DNA of 64,000 bases, from NCBI GenBank assembly GCA_017311315.1, contig CM029638.1, forward strand, positions 12,878,227-12,942,226, given 5' to 3'. A model generated the notes under the pieces. It was not told where the DNA came from and did not search any database. It worked only from the letters and a program-made list of their open reading frames with translations. Below, one piece after another: positions 1 to 12,345 of the stretch. Both the position numbers and the translations under genes were made by a program. Source of the stretch: Dendrocalamus latiflorus (lineage: Eukaryota; Streptophyta; Magnoliopsida; Poales; Poaceae). The first letter of the stretch is position 1. The number at the start of each line of letters is the position of its first letter.

Positions 1-1540
1 TACAACCTAATTATGAGTATATATGAACTGCACAAGCTATATATACTTAAGGGATATATTTCAAAGTAAAAATCCTTAATATGTGGAAATAGAACATGAA
101 TCAATACTAATAAAATCATAAAACAAAGAGTGAACTCCTTCTAAATGTGTGTATACAAGAATGTATTATGAAAACATATGCACATATTCAAGTTTGACTT
201 ATTTGGTGAAGTTCATTCTATATTTCGGATCTGAGGAATGCAATAAGAAAAGAATGCGATATTGAATGCATATCTCTTATGTTTTTCACCTTTTCATCCA
301 AATGAGACTAAGTAATATCATAATCAATAAACATATTAAACTCACAATTGTATTTGTCATTATCATTAAAACCAACTTAATAGAGCTTGAACTTATAATC
401 TCCCTCTTTTTGGTGATGAATGACAAATCCATTAACAATAATAGTATTTGGATGAAAATGAATATATGGTAGAAAATTCAACTAAGGTAAAAGCATAAAT
501 AAGCATAATAAAGAATTTCCCTCTTTTAACATCAAAGTTAATCTCCCCCTTTTGGTATTATACACTTTAAAATCAATGCTATAATTCACTCTTCTCCCCC
601 TGTTGGTATTTATCATCAAAAAGTAAGGAAAAAAGCAAATTTAGCCAAAAATGGAGATTTTCCAACACATGGAGCTTGATACCAATTAATTTAATTTAAT
701 TTTGGTCGTAAAGAGTATGAAATAAACATATGTGACCAAGTGGGACTTTTAGGTAACTAAATGAAAATATATTTGAAACAAATATATTAAATTTCAGAAT
801 CATTGCTTATTTGGCTTGAGCTTAGGTATATATGGTTTGTTATGATCTAGATAGCACTTTCACTTTTTATGGCTTAGTGTAATACTTAGACAGTCAAATA
901 ATCTTAATGGCACCTAAATGTTCAAAATGAATAAATTGCAGCCACCTCAATTCATCCGTGTTCTATCTTCTTCCATGCATCTTGATGATTCTATTGTCAA
1001 AGGGGGAGAAAGATCGGTAAAAATGCACATGTAGAGCGTGATTTGAAGTTTTCGTGTAAAAATTTGAGTTTTGGAACTTTCCAACAAACTGAAAAATGTC
1101 TCAATTTTGGCCATAATTTTTATGATCATTTATTGAAATTGGTTCATAATACCCTGGAGAAGGTCCCTGCAAAATTTCATATCATTTGGATTTATGGATC
1201 AAAATCTTCATCGATTCTTGGTTTTAAACTTGGGCTGATATTATTGTTCACCGAGGAAAGAAAATACTGCAGTGCAAACAAATGTACTTCCAAAAATCAA
1301 AAGTACCACAGTGCAAACAAATGTACTTCTGATTTTCGGAAGTACTACAATGCAAATAAAGGTATTTCTGATTTTGCTGGTTCTTCTTAAAAAATTTCAG
1401 CAGCTTCTCTTGCTCGTCTTGTGGTTGTTTCTCATTCTAATCTTCATATCTTTATAGCTATTGGAGTGAAAGAGTATTGAATACTTAGGAAGAAATTAGA
1501 AGGCACAATTCACCCATCTTTGTTACCATATTCGGTCTTT
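1..1540 (+). repeat. AT-rich repeat interrupting GH1 copy A intron 6
   Basis: No convincing gene is seen. The last about 150 bases (1390-1540) resemble the 3' end of the long dispersed repeat near 36380-36460: both carry a variant of 'gaatacttagagaaa' followed by a pyrimidine-rich stretch near 'ttcaccc'. From about 1541 the sequence matches intron 6 of the complete GH1 gene (about 28755 onward). This stretch is therefore most simply an insertion inside, or the left limit of, intron 6 of GH1 copy A. Stretches such as 'aagggggagaaag' near 1000 recall the 3' internal ends of copia-type elements, but I cannot assign a family. Confidence 0.45.
1266..1375. repeat. Short tandem repeat, about 44-bp unit, three copies
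   Basis: Three imperfect copies containing 'gtgcaaacaaatgtacttc' or close variants follow each other, each ending in a 'gaagtac'-like stretch. It lies inside the AT-rich repeat and is probably part of it. Confidence 0.6.
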
Positions 1541-1925
1541 CAGACATATACTAAAACTGCCTAATTCTTTGATAAATATGATAGGACCATACTACCTACT
1601 TCAATTAAAAATATTGTCAACATCATATCATGCAACAATTAAAATACCCTCAATTCCAATTGTCAATAGCTTCGAGAGTTCTGTTGCTCATTTTCCCGGT
1701 CAATATATTATTTACTGGAACTGATGAAAGGTTAGTCGGCATTGTCTAATATGCTTGCTGCATGCATGGACCTACACGGCTATGCGTTTTGCATTTAACT
1801 AAAAGCTTAGTCCTTATAAGAACAAAGTCATATGTGTTGACACTACTACCACAATAGTACCTGCTGTAATCTGTGCAGTTTGTATACATACTAAAGTTAC
1901 TGTTAAAAAACTATAATTGTTGCAG

Positions 1926-4372
1926 AAATGACTATAAGGACTATGCTGAAGTCTGCTTCAAAGAGTTTGGTGACCGAGTGAAGCACTGGATCACGTTCAA
2001 TGAGCCCTGGACCTTCTGCTCTATGGGATATGCATCTGGCACGTATGCACCGGGCCGGTGTTCTCCATGGGAGCAAGGAAAATGCAGTGTTGGAGATTCA
2101 GGAAGGGAGCCTTACACTGCATGTCATCATCAACTACTCGCCCATGCAGAAATAGTACGGTTGTACAAAGAGAAATATCAGGTAATTCGTGAGTCTTTTA
2201 TGCAGCTACGGTTCATCAATGAATGACAAATCAATCAGAGATCTGCAAATTTGACTTCGATACTCCAATATTATCACTAAGATTTAGTTTCAGTTCAGTC
2301 CTAGTGTACAATGGGGAAATACGGTCAATTAGTTTACTGGCTAAATTATATAACTCCAGGAAAATATCAGATCGCCGTCTATATTTGGTTAGTGATTTTA
2401 TCAGGTCCAACTCATGCTCCACAGAATTAGTAAATGTATCCCTTAGTGGGTAGATTAACAATAGTAACTGCTAAACTGCAGCTGGCTATGTTAGATTTTG
2501 CTACCGCCATTTTGAACTGCATTCCTGAAAAAGAAGCATCAGAGCCATAGTCATGGACACATATATACATTGGTAGTTAGTTTAACTAACTTCTGAATAT
2601 ATACATAACCAACATAGTCATGTATATATTCAGAAGTCATTACTAAATAATAATATGTTTTAGGACTTATAAGATGAATACTTGAATTCAAACACTATGT
2701 TTGTTATGGCTTTATGGCATGAATATATCCCTGAGCATGCATACACTTCGAATCAGAAAATATCACATATGAAAAGGAGCTTCCTTAGGCGAATATGTTC
2801 TGCTTGCCAAATGAATTCCATTTAGATAATGACTTGGCTTTTGTAATCACATTTGGATGACATATTGAATTTCAAATGCAGGCCGTGCAAAAGGGAAAGA
2901 TTGGAATAACTCTAGTCTCCCACTGGTTTGTTCCCTTCTCTCATTCCAAATCCAACGATGATGCAGCAAGACGCGCCATAGACTTCATGCTTGGATGGTA
3001 AATTCTCGATGCCTCACGTAATTTCATCGTCAAAGTCCACAAGAAAATACAAATCTTATCAGGAATATCCTTGTAGGTTTATGGATCCCCTCATTAGAGG
3101 AGACTACCCACTAAGTATGAGAGGATTGGTTGGAAACCGCTTACCACAGTTCACCGAAGAACAATCTGAGTTGGTCAAGGGTGCATTTGACTTCATTGGA
3201 CTTAACTACTACACTGCAAACTATGCTGATAACCTTCCTCCATCAAATGGCCTTAACACCAGCTATAACACTGATTCTCGAGCGAACCTTACCGGTGAGC
3301 CAACAAACTCAAGGAATCTGCCCCTATTTTTCATTTACCATTCTAACATTAATGGAGTGTGTTCACATTGAAGCAAGCATGGGTACTTTGTTTACAATCA
3401 TGAACTACAGAGAAATGGCATAACTCCAGTAGGCGGTAGCCTCTGTTACATTTGAGTCATTTACTTGACGTTGTTTAGGCATCAATATTTGATATTTGGT
3501 TTGAAAAGTACATGTACTTGTAGCATATAATATATCCTGACCTTGTCTGGTTATGTTAGGTGTTCGAAATGGTGTCCCCATAGGTCCTCAGGTAACCTAC
3601 CCACTTCCTTCTCCGCTTAAAACAAATCGCCAGTTATTTCCCCACTTTTCATTTATGATGATTCAGTTCCATAAATGACATTCTTGTAGGCTGCTTCATC
3701 CTGGCTCTACATCTACCCCCGAGGGTTCCGTGAGATCCTGCTTTATGTCAAGGAGAACTATGGAAATCCTACCGTCTACATCACTGAAAATGGCAAGTTC
3801 CAATCAATAATGAGTTCTCTATTTTCTCAGCGAGAGTGCAAACCAGTACATGATATACCATGTTCTGATTTTGCAATCAAGTCAACATTGTAGTATAACT
3901 TAGTATTTTCCTCTCCTAGCTATTTAAAAAAAAAGTATTTTCATCTCCTTAATACCAAAGTACTAGACTAAAACATAACTTAAAATTTTTCTCTTTTCTG
4001 TATTTTAGGCGTTGACGAAGCCAACAACAAGAGCCTACCACTCCAGGAAGCCCTGAAGGATGACACCAGGATAGAATACTACCACAAGCACCTTCGGGGC
4101 CTGCTAAGTGCTATAAGGTCTGAGCACTAATTCATACACTCAGTTGTCAGTGAAGTACTTAATAAAAATGTTAGCTGACACTGCATTCCATTTGTCTTGA
4201 CAGGGATGGAGCAAACGTGAAAGGATACTTTGCATGGTCGTTGCTCGATAACTTCGAGTGGGCGAGTGGATACACTGTGCGATTTGGGATAAACTTTGTA
4301 GACTATAACGATGGACTGAAGAGATACCCCAAGAACTCCGCCCACTGGTTCAAAAAGTTCCTCCAGAAATGA
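1926..4372 (+). CDS. GH1 beta-glucosidase copy A, exons 7-13 only (partial)
   Basis: C-terminal two thirds of a family 1 glycoside hydrolase. Exons by homology to the complete copy: 1926-2181, 2882-2997, 3077-3294, 3560-3591, 3690-3792, 4009-4117, 4204-4372 (stop TGA 4370-4372). Exon 7 holds the acid/base motif TFNEPW and the two-cysteine loop typical of plant GH1; exon 11 holds the nucleophile motif YITENG; exon 13 holds YFAWSLLDNFEW. All seven exons keep frame with the same lengths as the complete gene, so nothing in the window disables it. The exon 11 donor is GC (AATG|GCAAGT) where the other copy has GT. Exons 1-6 are absent: the sequence left of 1540 is repeat DNA, so they lie beyond the left edge or are lost. 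Such enzymes are secreted and hydrolyse beta-glucosides of hormones or cell-wall oligosaccharides; the substrate cannot be read here. Confidence 0.88.
2590..2636. repeat. 17-bp perfect inverted repeat (hairpin) in GH1 copy A intron 7
   Basis: Arms 2590-2606 and 2620-2636 (cttctgaatatatacat and its complement) flank a 13-base loop. In the complete gene the equivalent place is where a MITE begins at about 29806. Confidence 0.6.
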
Positions 4373-4443
4373 ACATAAACTTGGCACCAGCAACAGGACG
4401 TGAGGCAGTGTGTGATTGTGTGTTACAATAAGCGATTTGCTAG

Positions 4444-4449
4444 AATAAA
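4444..4449 (+). terminator. Likely polyadenylation signal of GH1 copy A
   Basis: AATAAA lies 72 bases after the stop codon, in a 3' region shared with the complete gene (AATAAA at 33849). Confidence 0.6.
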
Positions 4450-4479
4450 ACATGTAAAACCATACGGTGGTAGTCTCAT

Positions 4480-4785
4480 GAGAGAGTGATGAGTATTTGA
4501 TATTGCTTGTATTTTACTTTTGTCGATTGAGTTTGATTTTTATGAATTTGAATTTTCACCTGTGCGTTTCTGGAGTCTCCGGTCAGATCGGTCTGGGCAG
4601 GTGGTTTGACTGCTGGGAGGGTGCTGTCAAACTGGCTTGGGGCAGCAGTCAAACTGGTGGAGTCCGGTCGGTTGTGTTGGGCGGTCTGATTGGCTTGCAA
4701 GCCGCAGTCAGACCGGCCCTGTGAGGTGTAGCTGAGTTGAGCTGAGCTTGTTTTTCTGTGGTTTTGATGGTGTTAGTCACGGCGA
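4480..4785. repeat. Fragment with GGTCAGACCGG-type motifs (family Z-like)
   Basis: Clustered variants of 'ggtcagaccgg' and 'cagtcaaactgg' resemble parts of the dispersed repeats near 28080-28210, 31740-31890 and 42000-42180. No open frame of interest. Confidence 0.4.
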
Positions 4786-4928
4786 TTGCTGTGCAAGTGT
4801 TATTCATGGGGTGTCCGTCTATGCATATGGTTTACTAATGGAGAGTCAAGTGTATATCATTTATACTTGGATCGATTGCTTTGTTCTTTGATGTGCAGCT
4901 GCTTTGATGATTATTCTACTTGCTTTGA

Positions 4929-5190
4929 GAAAGCTAGTATGTATTATCAAATCACTGGAAAAACTGGTGCGTCTTGTCCACAAGCTGCAAAAAGCTTGTT
5001 AGTGTTGTCCGGAATGCTGGTACGTGTTGTCAATCACTGGAAAAGTTGGTGCGTGTTGTCCATTGGCTGCGAATAGCTGCTACGTATTGTCAATAACTAA
5101 GAAAGTTGGTGTGTGTTGTCCACTAACTGCGAAAAGCTGGTACGTATTGTCAAATCACTGAAAAAACTAGTGGGTGCTGTCTACTCACTA
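4929..5190. repeat. Tandem array of about 32-bp units (AGCTGGTACGTGTTGTCA type)
   Basis: About eight degenerate units alternate 'agctggtacgtgttgtca' and 'aagttggtgcgtgttgtcc' around 'aatcactggaaa'. The same unit recurs in the promoter region of the MULE at 12736-12890, which suggests that this is a remnant of a related MULE. Sequence 5190-5400 after it shows nothing recognisable. Confidence 0.65.
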
Positions 5191-5399
5191 ATATCTCAAG
5201 AAAGAATTCCAAGAACCAGTTGAATACGAAAAAACAAAAAATAAACCACAAGGCTTAAGATGGCCACATAACATTTATAATATTTTGATAAAGTTGTACA
5301 TGTCACTTAGGCCGTGCTCAGTCATGTGAATATAATACATTACACATCTATTGTTTAGTACATGGGGTGCTTGCAAATAAAAACCTACTCCTAGTAAGC

Positions 5400-6260
5400 A
5401 CTACGAGCTGACATAATTTGTAGGTCAGACTACTCCTTCATGAGGCCGTGGCCACAACAGTACAATCTCCAAGTTGAACTAGAGCAAGAGTAGGAGTGAT
5501 TGCGACTTCAGCTGATTTCTCCAATGTTAATGACGATCAGCGGGCTGGGGCGCTGCACACTCTTACACGCAGTGCTCCTCAAGCATAGTCCTTCAGGTGA
5601 GTGGCTCAGTTAGAGCAGGGTTGGTGTGGATGGTGGGGGGGGGGGGTTCGACGGGTGCTAGAGCATGGACCGATGCTGCTACAGTAGTCCGCTTGAGCTC
5701 AGTGATGCGATATCCCTCTTACGCTCCACTACAGGTAGGGCCTTCTCGCACTTAGCAAGCTAAGCACAGAGAGTCTGGGTCTGGCTGTAGCTAATGGTGA
5801 GAAGCTGACGCAGGTCTAAGATCTGCTCTAAAGCCTCAGTGTAGGTGGCCCCTATAGCTCAGTGAGTTGGACCTGGTGGGTTGGGAACGGGTTGTCCTAG
5901 GAGCCGGTGATGAATGTCTCGATGTAGTGTGCTCTTTGTTAGATGGATAGATAGTAGCGAAATAGGGAGGTCAGCATGATGGCCTCGTGGATCTCACATA
6001 GTTGAGCACAAGCCAAGCGGGCAGCGTCCTAAAGGGCGTTGGTGGAAGTGCTTCTCATGTGCTCCTTGTAGAAGGTGTGGGAGGTGTACTCACCTTCTCT
6101 TGCGTACAGGAAGACTTCTATTATCCAGGCCTCCCTGTTTCCTTCCTAGGTCTTTCGTCCCCTGAATATAGGATGGTGGCAGTAACACAGGTAATGTATT
6201 AGTTTGCGCAGTATGTCAGTAAACCCTCCTTCGTCCTCTCTATGGGTGAAGTAGTCACAT
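5400..6260 (-). pseudogene. Degraded coding relic, unrecognised
   Basis: The minus strand gives broken stretches that look once-coding (for example a Glu/Leu-rich segment around 5700-5850 reading like EALEQILDLRQLL), interrupted by many stops and frame changes. The composition and coiled-coil look recall transposon-borne hypothetical proteins of grasses, but no family can be named. It includes a poly-G tract at 5634-5646. It could be the body of a decayed transposon linked to the array at 4929. Confidence 0.3.
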
Positions 6261-6631
6261 GACCCAATGTCAGCTGATCCGATCACCTACAGTTGAACAG
6301 AAAGGTATTAGTAACAGTTTAAATATATAACGAATGGATGTGAGTCAAGAACTAAGAGTAGTTAGTAGATGCAGTAGTACACTACATTTTTGGTGAAGCT
6401 TTTGCCTTTTAGTTTTGGAAAATAATATCAAGTTCTTGGATAACGACCATTATGTAATTGCATGAGAGCGATAAATGTATACGTGCAAACATACATAAAA
6501 ATATTTCAACTACTTTTTCGACTCGTATTTCTATAGCTATTTACAATAAATAAACATGGCTACTTAGAGAAACACATCCGTCAACTAAATATGGCTACTT
6601 AGTGCATTCCGCATTATAAAACCACAGTTAG

Positions 6632-6861
6632 GGCATGTACAATGGTATGAGCTAGTTACTAGCTCTAAGATAACTTCTCCAATGATATTAACTTTTAGCA
6701 CATAGCTCATAACATGAATAGTCCCACATGACATCCTCATATAATCTTGGAATGTGTGTATGAGACTAGCTCTTGATCAAGAGCTAGCTTTTCTCTCTCT
6801 TCTATTAAAATATGAAATAATATGTTTAGAGCTAGCTCATAAATCACCATTGGACATGCCC
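6632..6861. mobile_element. Tourist-type MITE (PIF/Harbinger-derived)
   Basis: Terminal inverted repeats GGGCATGTACAATGGT and ACCATTGGACATGCCC bound a 230-bp non-coding element, flanked on both sides by TTA (6629-6631 and 6862-6864), the 3-bp target duplication expected for this superfamily. Confidence 0.85.
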
Positions 6862-7672
6862 TTATGCTAATAAAACGCTAACGATATATTAAGCGTATTG
6901 CTTGCATGCGAATGAAACACGCATTTTTCTGAAGGTATTCATCCACTTCACAATGCTTTCAACTATGAAAGATGGTAAATCATAGCTACACTCTCTTCCT
7001 GTACTCTCGCTCGGCAGGAAATCTCTCTTTTCTTTCCTTCCCCTCTCTCGCTGTGCTCTCACTCGGCAACAATGCGACTGTGGTTCACATTTTATACACG
7101 TGTGCAAGAAGCAAGCACAATTAGCACGAGGATAAAATGAGAATCTAATATTGCATCACGCTATCGCATCGCGTCAATGAAAATCTAATATTGCATCACG
7201 CTATCGCATCGCGTCATGTCATTAATGCGATCCCCTCATGCGCACTGCTCCTGTGAGGAATCAGCCCCAGTCCCTGCATTTCCCACTCATGCCCATGCAT
7301 GTTACTTGCGAAGCCCGCCCGCCTGCCGAGCCGTGTGTGTGCATACTGCGCTAGACTGGCCTTCCACATGGGTGGCTTCCTGGCGAGCTACCTTGGCACG
7401 GCAGGTGACATGTGTCACCTGCCACGCCTTCTAAATTTGGAGAGAAGGCTATTTTTACAAAAAATAGAAGTTTAGATACCAAAATTGAAAAAGTGGCTGC
7501 AGTACTAAATAGTGAATAGTTCTTGCCGATGGGCATATCTTGATGGAGTTCACTACCATATGTTTTTTTTGCTGCAAGACTTCATACGTATTTGCCCTCC
7601 CCGGTCTATGATGTAAAACCTTATCCATGTAACTCGTTTATACTTACCTACTACTATACCTTTTTGTAATGA
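6862..7672. other. Intergenic stretch, no gene seen
   Basis: Contains a 40-bp unit repeated twice in tandem (7142-7181 and 7182-7217, core 'ttgcatcacgctatcgcat'). The short open frames here have no recognisable motif. It separates the MITE from the GH1 flank module. Confidence 0.5.
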
Positions 7673-7925
7673 CTTCTCTGATCGCTGTATAGAGTAATTG
7701 ACCAATGAAATGCACACCCTACCTAATCCTGTGACAGAGATGCACGCACGAGCAGCACGACTGCACGCAACAAACCATTATTCTATGTTCGCCAAAAATC
7801 CAACTTTGAGATGCATTTAAGTTTTTGATAAACCCTCCTACTTGTATATGGGTTTTTGCAAAATTCTCATGTTTGTTTTTCCTACTGTGAAGATGCAGAG
7901 GTCACTATCATCGTGGTCATCACCA
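7673..7925 (+). promoter_or_regulatory. GH1 5'-flank module of the broken copy B
   Basis: Closely matches the proximal promoter of the complete gene (21957-22215), including 'caccctacctaatcctgtg' and 'gagatgcacgcac'. At about 7930 the match jumps from the promoter to intron 1 sequence, so a deletion removed the TATA region and exon 1. Confidence 0.7.
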
Positions 7926-8889
7926 CCAAGGATAAAACAATCGCCGGAACTCAAGTCTCTTAAGAAAAAGAAAATAATTGAGTCAAACTGCTACCGAAAC
8001 TTCACCGGAGCTCCAGTGTATCGCTGGAAATTTTCACGATGAACCTGTGGATGTAAAGCTTAATTTGACGTGTATACATCATAGTGCAAAGGGGCGATGG
8101 ACAAACCTGGGGTAAATTGCTTGCATAATCGATTTTTTGAAACAAGAGTTTAGAATTGAATTTGACTGACGAAACAATGGGCAAGGTGCCATCTTTGTTT
8201 ATTAACAGATCTCTGATTTACCAGATAAAATCGCCGACAGAAGCAGCGGCATTGTGGCTGTGGACTCCAACCATCTTTACAAGATAGGAATTACTACCTT
8301 CTTTCTTTTTTACATGACGTTCTGAGATGCAGCTTTTGTCGTTATTTTTTTAAATTTTATATTAAAATATACTAATAAAATTATAATATTATAAAGTTTT
8401 TAACGGTAAATCTAACTATACAATTATCATATAGCCAATCTAAATAGTTTTAAATATATTAGCAGGCAAACTTTATAAAGTTTGATTGCACGGATTCTAA
8501 GATTTCAAGTAAAAAATGTTGAAACCAGTGGCAGCCCTCGCACGAGAGAATAATCACAACAAGTACAAAAGTATACAAGAGATGCGAAAATTTGTTAATG
8601 ATGTTTGGCAATGCCTGTCCCAAGGGCCGAATCGCGGTGGCTCCATCAGTATGAAAAGTTTCTTTTCACGATTAGAGTTACAAGAGGTCAACAGTATATA
8701 TTTATATGTCGCTTACATGTTTGATTTGGACACCTAATTTGTATCACCGGAGGCTACGCCCCCTGCACCCTCTAACCAACAATATTTCATAATCCCATAG
8801 AAACCGTGTTTCCTTGCATATATGACCCATACATAACAAAAAAGAATGACGGTAGTAGCATTTTAAGTAGCTGCTGTGCTGCTCTTTTT

Positions 8890-9177
8890 GGTTGTGATCA
8901 AAATGGCTGAAAAGCCCGTGGCTTATGGCTGAAAACACTGTAGCTGGCTGAAAAAAGCACTGTAGCTGACAGAGGCTTATTTACCATAATTAAATTTAAA
9001 AAAATTTAAAAATAGAAAAAACATGTTAGCCCATTACGTATAATACAAACAAATACGAGGAAAAAAAGAACCGGTAAAAAAACTCAAAAAAAAGCCAAAA
9101 GTTCAGAAAAAGACGAAATTTATGAATAGTGCAAAAATAAGCTGAAGCCAAAAACTCAAGCCATTTTGATCACAACC
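8890..9177. mobile_element. MITE in intron 3 of broken GH1 copy B
   Basis: Perfect 19-bp terminal inverted repeats (GGTTGTGATCAAAATGGCT and complement) enclose 288 bp of AT-rich non-coding DNA with phrases such as 'gaatagtg' and 'aaaaagaaccgg'. A related element is in intron 7 of the complete gene (29806-30080). The complete gene lacks it at this position. Target duplication not clear; the look is hAT-like. Confidence 0.75.
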
Positions 9178-9428
9178 ATACTCCAAGTTGCGTTAGGTTC
9201 TTTATTTCTGTTAGATTTTAGAGATATCGGTTATTCAGTTTATTACAAGTTCTTTGAATTTTAATTCGAATCTACCAAAATAAAAATAGATTAGTTCTGA
9301 TCCAGAGGGAGTTATCAAAAACTGCAGGAAGACGTGAACATCATGAAGGATATGGGAATGGATGCATACAGGTTCTCCATCTCATGGACGAGAATTCTTC
9401 CAAGTACGTGACCATATCTTTCAGAAGT

Positions 9429-9842
9429 GATATAATGCACTATTAGAGACTTAGGAGCAGACAACTAGCTTACCTAAAGTTGTTCTCTCTCTTTTTTTTT
9501 CCCGAGTAGAAGTTTTCGTATATCTTCCAAATTCCAAGTTATTGATCACATCAAACGTTAACGTCTGATTGAATGACTAGTTATGTATATGTGCATTGCA
9601 ACGAAACTCATTAAATATATAGAAAATTGTGTTGTAGAAAAGAGTTGCTCTAATTAATTAGAAAGTAGAGAATAGTGAGAAGTTAAGAGAATAGATAATA
9701 ATAATGATATAATGCACTATCAGAGACTTACAAGCAACTAGCTTACCTGTAGTTGTTCTCTCTCCTTTTTTTTCTCGAGTAGAAGTTTTCGCATATCTTG
9801 CAAATTCCAAGTTATTAATCACATCAAACGTTAACGTCTGAT
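9429..9842. repeat. Direct duplication of about 137 bp inside intron 4 of copy B
   Basis: 9429-9566 and 9707-9842 are near-identical (both run from 'gatataatgcactat' to 'aacgttaacgtctgat') and are separated by about 140 bp of AT-rich sequence. The complete gene has one such segment, split by insertions. Confidence 0.75.
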
Positions 9843-10227
9843 ATGGCAGATGGAAGTCAGAGCGGCGGAGTCAACAGAGAAGGTGCCAGGTATTACAGCA
9901 ACTTGGTCGATGGGCTCTTATTGAAAGGTACACATGTCTGTAGCGTGCAAGACAATTATTAGATCCATTTAAGATATATTACAATGTACTATATTTGCAG
10001 GGGTGCAACCATTTGAGACCCTTTTCCACTGGAACTCACCTCAGGCATTGGAAGATAATTAATTTGCCAGTTGCTTCTCAACATGAGCCAATTGACCCGT
10101 GGGTTTTCCTCTGTTTGTATGGGCGATTATTCGATCTTTTGTTGATTCAGTTCCATACAGGCTGCTTCATCTTGGCTTTACATCTACCCTCCAGGTTCCG
10201 TGAGCTTTTGCTTTATAATAAGAAGAA

Positions 10228-11054
10228 TGTTAGGCCATGTGACTAGGTCTAGAATATTTTGGTGATAAATAATTGACAATGATTAATTTATGATGATGAA
10301 TATCTGATGATATTGTTTATCGATGTTATGCGAGACATGTGGCGTGTGTATGGACTGATGTTGGTTAAGTTAGAACGAACTTGTGCCGGAAAAATGTTCT
10401 TTGGTCTTTGCATGTGCAATTGAGTATGGAGGCGATCATGGTCGGTGATGAGGTGGACCAGGACTAGGATGGGAGATCCAAGGTTCAGATGGTTAAGTAG
10501 GTCACGAGATGGTCGGGCTCATGCTGGGGGCACATGGAGATCAGCGATAGATGATACATGTTGGAGCTACGGAGGTGTGATCTAGAGGTTACGACACGTG
10601 ATGGATGACGGGAGGTGCGATCCTGGAGGCTTTGACACGTGATGCGTTAGGAAAGTTAGAATTTTGGAAAAACCCGTGTTAGAAAGGGTTTCGGATCCAT
10701 TAAAGTTAGCGAGCCAAAAAGTCTAGTTAAGGTAAAAAAGACTTAGACCCAGTTGAACAAGTTGTATTAGGGTTTTAAGTAGAGATTGAATATGTGTGGT
10801 AGAAGGCTGAATAAGTACGTTACGTGTGTGCGGCAGCCGGTTTGATGGGTGGAAAAAAGTAGAGCAGCGGCTTCGTGTTTTGATTAGAAAAGAAAAAAAT
10901 AAACGATGCATGCATTTAGTTGATGCCTTGATGGAGACACGCTAATGGATAATTGAGAAGGGCATAATTTTCGAGATCTGATGGAAAGTGATTGGTAACT
11001 TGAAGTCTATATGCATGGGGTTTTCTTTGAAGCATTGCGGCTGTGATTTTTGAG
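10228..11054 (+). repeat. Family Z LTR-like repeat, 5' part (split by the MULE)
   Basis: Begins TGTTAGGCCATGTG inside the exon 11 remnant of GH1 copy B, then matches the copy at 38367-40281 ('gtgataaataattgaca', 'cttgtgcc', 'aaacccgtgttagaaaggg'). The match stops where the MULE begins; flanking sequence resumes at 17171. The TG start here and the CA end of other copies fit a long terminal repeat of about 1.9 kb. Confidence 0.6.
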
Positions 11055-11735
11055 GAATTTTTTTGTATGGATAACTTTTTTTTATTCGGAAATACAGAAA
11101 TATACCTGCGGGAAATTTTTTACAAAAATAGCCTCCCGTCGCCCAATGGGGAGGCGACTAGAGAATTTCGCTCACCCGGCAGGCGACAAGAGGCTATGTC
11201 GCTGCACGGGAAAGTGACATCACGGAGTCGCTTTCTCACTGGGCGATTTAAGGAAGTCGCCCAATGGCTGGGCGACTTGTAATGCAGTCGCCCAGTAGGT
11301 AGGCGACTTCAGTCAGTCCCCCTGAAATTTGTAGAGTTTTAGCAATTTTGTAGTTTGAAACAGAGAACAAATCTGGTATAGTTGTAATAAAAGTTTATGT
11401 GCACTGTATGTTGTAGATGCACAAAAATAATTCCATTTTTTTTAAAGAATGATTGACTGTAGAACGATAGATACATAGAGTGGTAAGTGATATTTTGATG
11501 TTGCTGAGAAATAGTTTACGGAGAGAACCGGTATGACTTGCTATCTGAATCATTGAATGCGAACATGCTAGATAGTAAGCTTATGTCAATAGAAATAAAC
11601 TTCATAATACAGTTGGGAGTAACATGCCGCGTACATTGTTATTACATGCATAACATATAGCATGATATGCGACTAAGAGCAACTCCGACAGTACTGCCTT
11701 AGGGAATAAAACTTGCTGGGTCTATTACATTTGGT

Positions 11736-12345
11736 CTACTGGGTGTAGCGTGGTTGTTTCCCCTTGTTATCGCGCCTTGAAGATGGCTCCGCTGCATCCT
11801 TGTTCCGGTCACTCTTGGTCTTGAGAGCTGCCTCACGAGCTTGAAGCTCTTCCTCCTGACGTTTGATGGCTGCTTCACGCAGACTTAGCTGCTCCCGCCT
11901 CCTTTGCAGCTCATCCTCCTTGCCCTTCAGACGGATTTGGTCCACCCTCACGCGGCGCTGTTGCTCAAGCCGCATCTGTCGTTCCACCTCGCGAGCCTGA
12001 GTCATCTTGACAAAGTATTGTCCTTTGTTTTCCACCTCCACTGCCCGGTTCTGTGGCCATGCCGGCGGCACCCGATCCACCCATTCGATGAACCTGCAAG
12101 CCTATGTGTGGCGTGGTAGATGTCATGGATCAAGTTGAAAAACGATAAAGAGAAACAAATGATTTAGTTGTTGTCGTTACCACGAAGTCGTCATCCAGGT
12201 CTGGACACTTGAAGAACCTACGGCCGTATTTGGCTCGTTGTACTCGATCCGTCCAGACTCCCAACATCGTCCTAAAGCCGCAATGGCACTTCGGGCGCTC
12301 ATGCCATTCTGGCACTCCAAATGGGTCGGACCTCCAGGAAGACAT
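11736..12345 (-). CDS. GRF zinc-finger / coiled-coil protein of the MULE
   Basis: Two exons on the minus strand: 12345-12181 and 12101-11736, with a 79-base GT-AG intron (12102-12180). Using the acceptor at 12102 keeps the frame and joins DDDFV to ACRFIEWVD. The first exon has PKCHCGF and GRRFFKCP, the core of a GRF-type zinc finger; the second completes it (C..FIEWVD) and continues into about 80 residues rich in Glu, Arg, Gln and Leu that should form a coiled coil. Total is about 176 residues from ATG 12345; an in-frame ATG at 12399 would add 18. GRF fingers bind nucleic acid in other proteins; the role in this element is unknown. Its start faces away from the second GRF gene. No stop or frameshift, unlike the transposase. 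Confidence 0.75.

Larger units (their letters stand above)
8225..10250 (+). pseudogene. GH1 beta-glucosidase copy B, broken
   Basis: Recognisable pieces: exon 3 (8225-8283), exon 4 (9328-9403), exon 5 (9850-9927), the start of exon 6 (10001-10051), then directly a piece of exon 11 (about 10160-10225). Exons 1 and 2 are deleted. The donor after exon 3 is AT instead of GT. Exon 6 reads into TAA after ALEDN and its glycone-binding HWD has become HWN. Exons 7-10 are missing, so the acid/base glutamate is lost; the exon 11 remnant stops before ITENG. It cannot encode an enzyme. Intron 3 contains a MITE and intron 4 an internal duplication. Confidence 0.9.
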
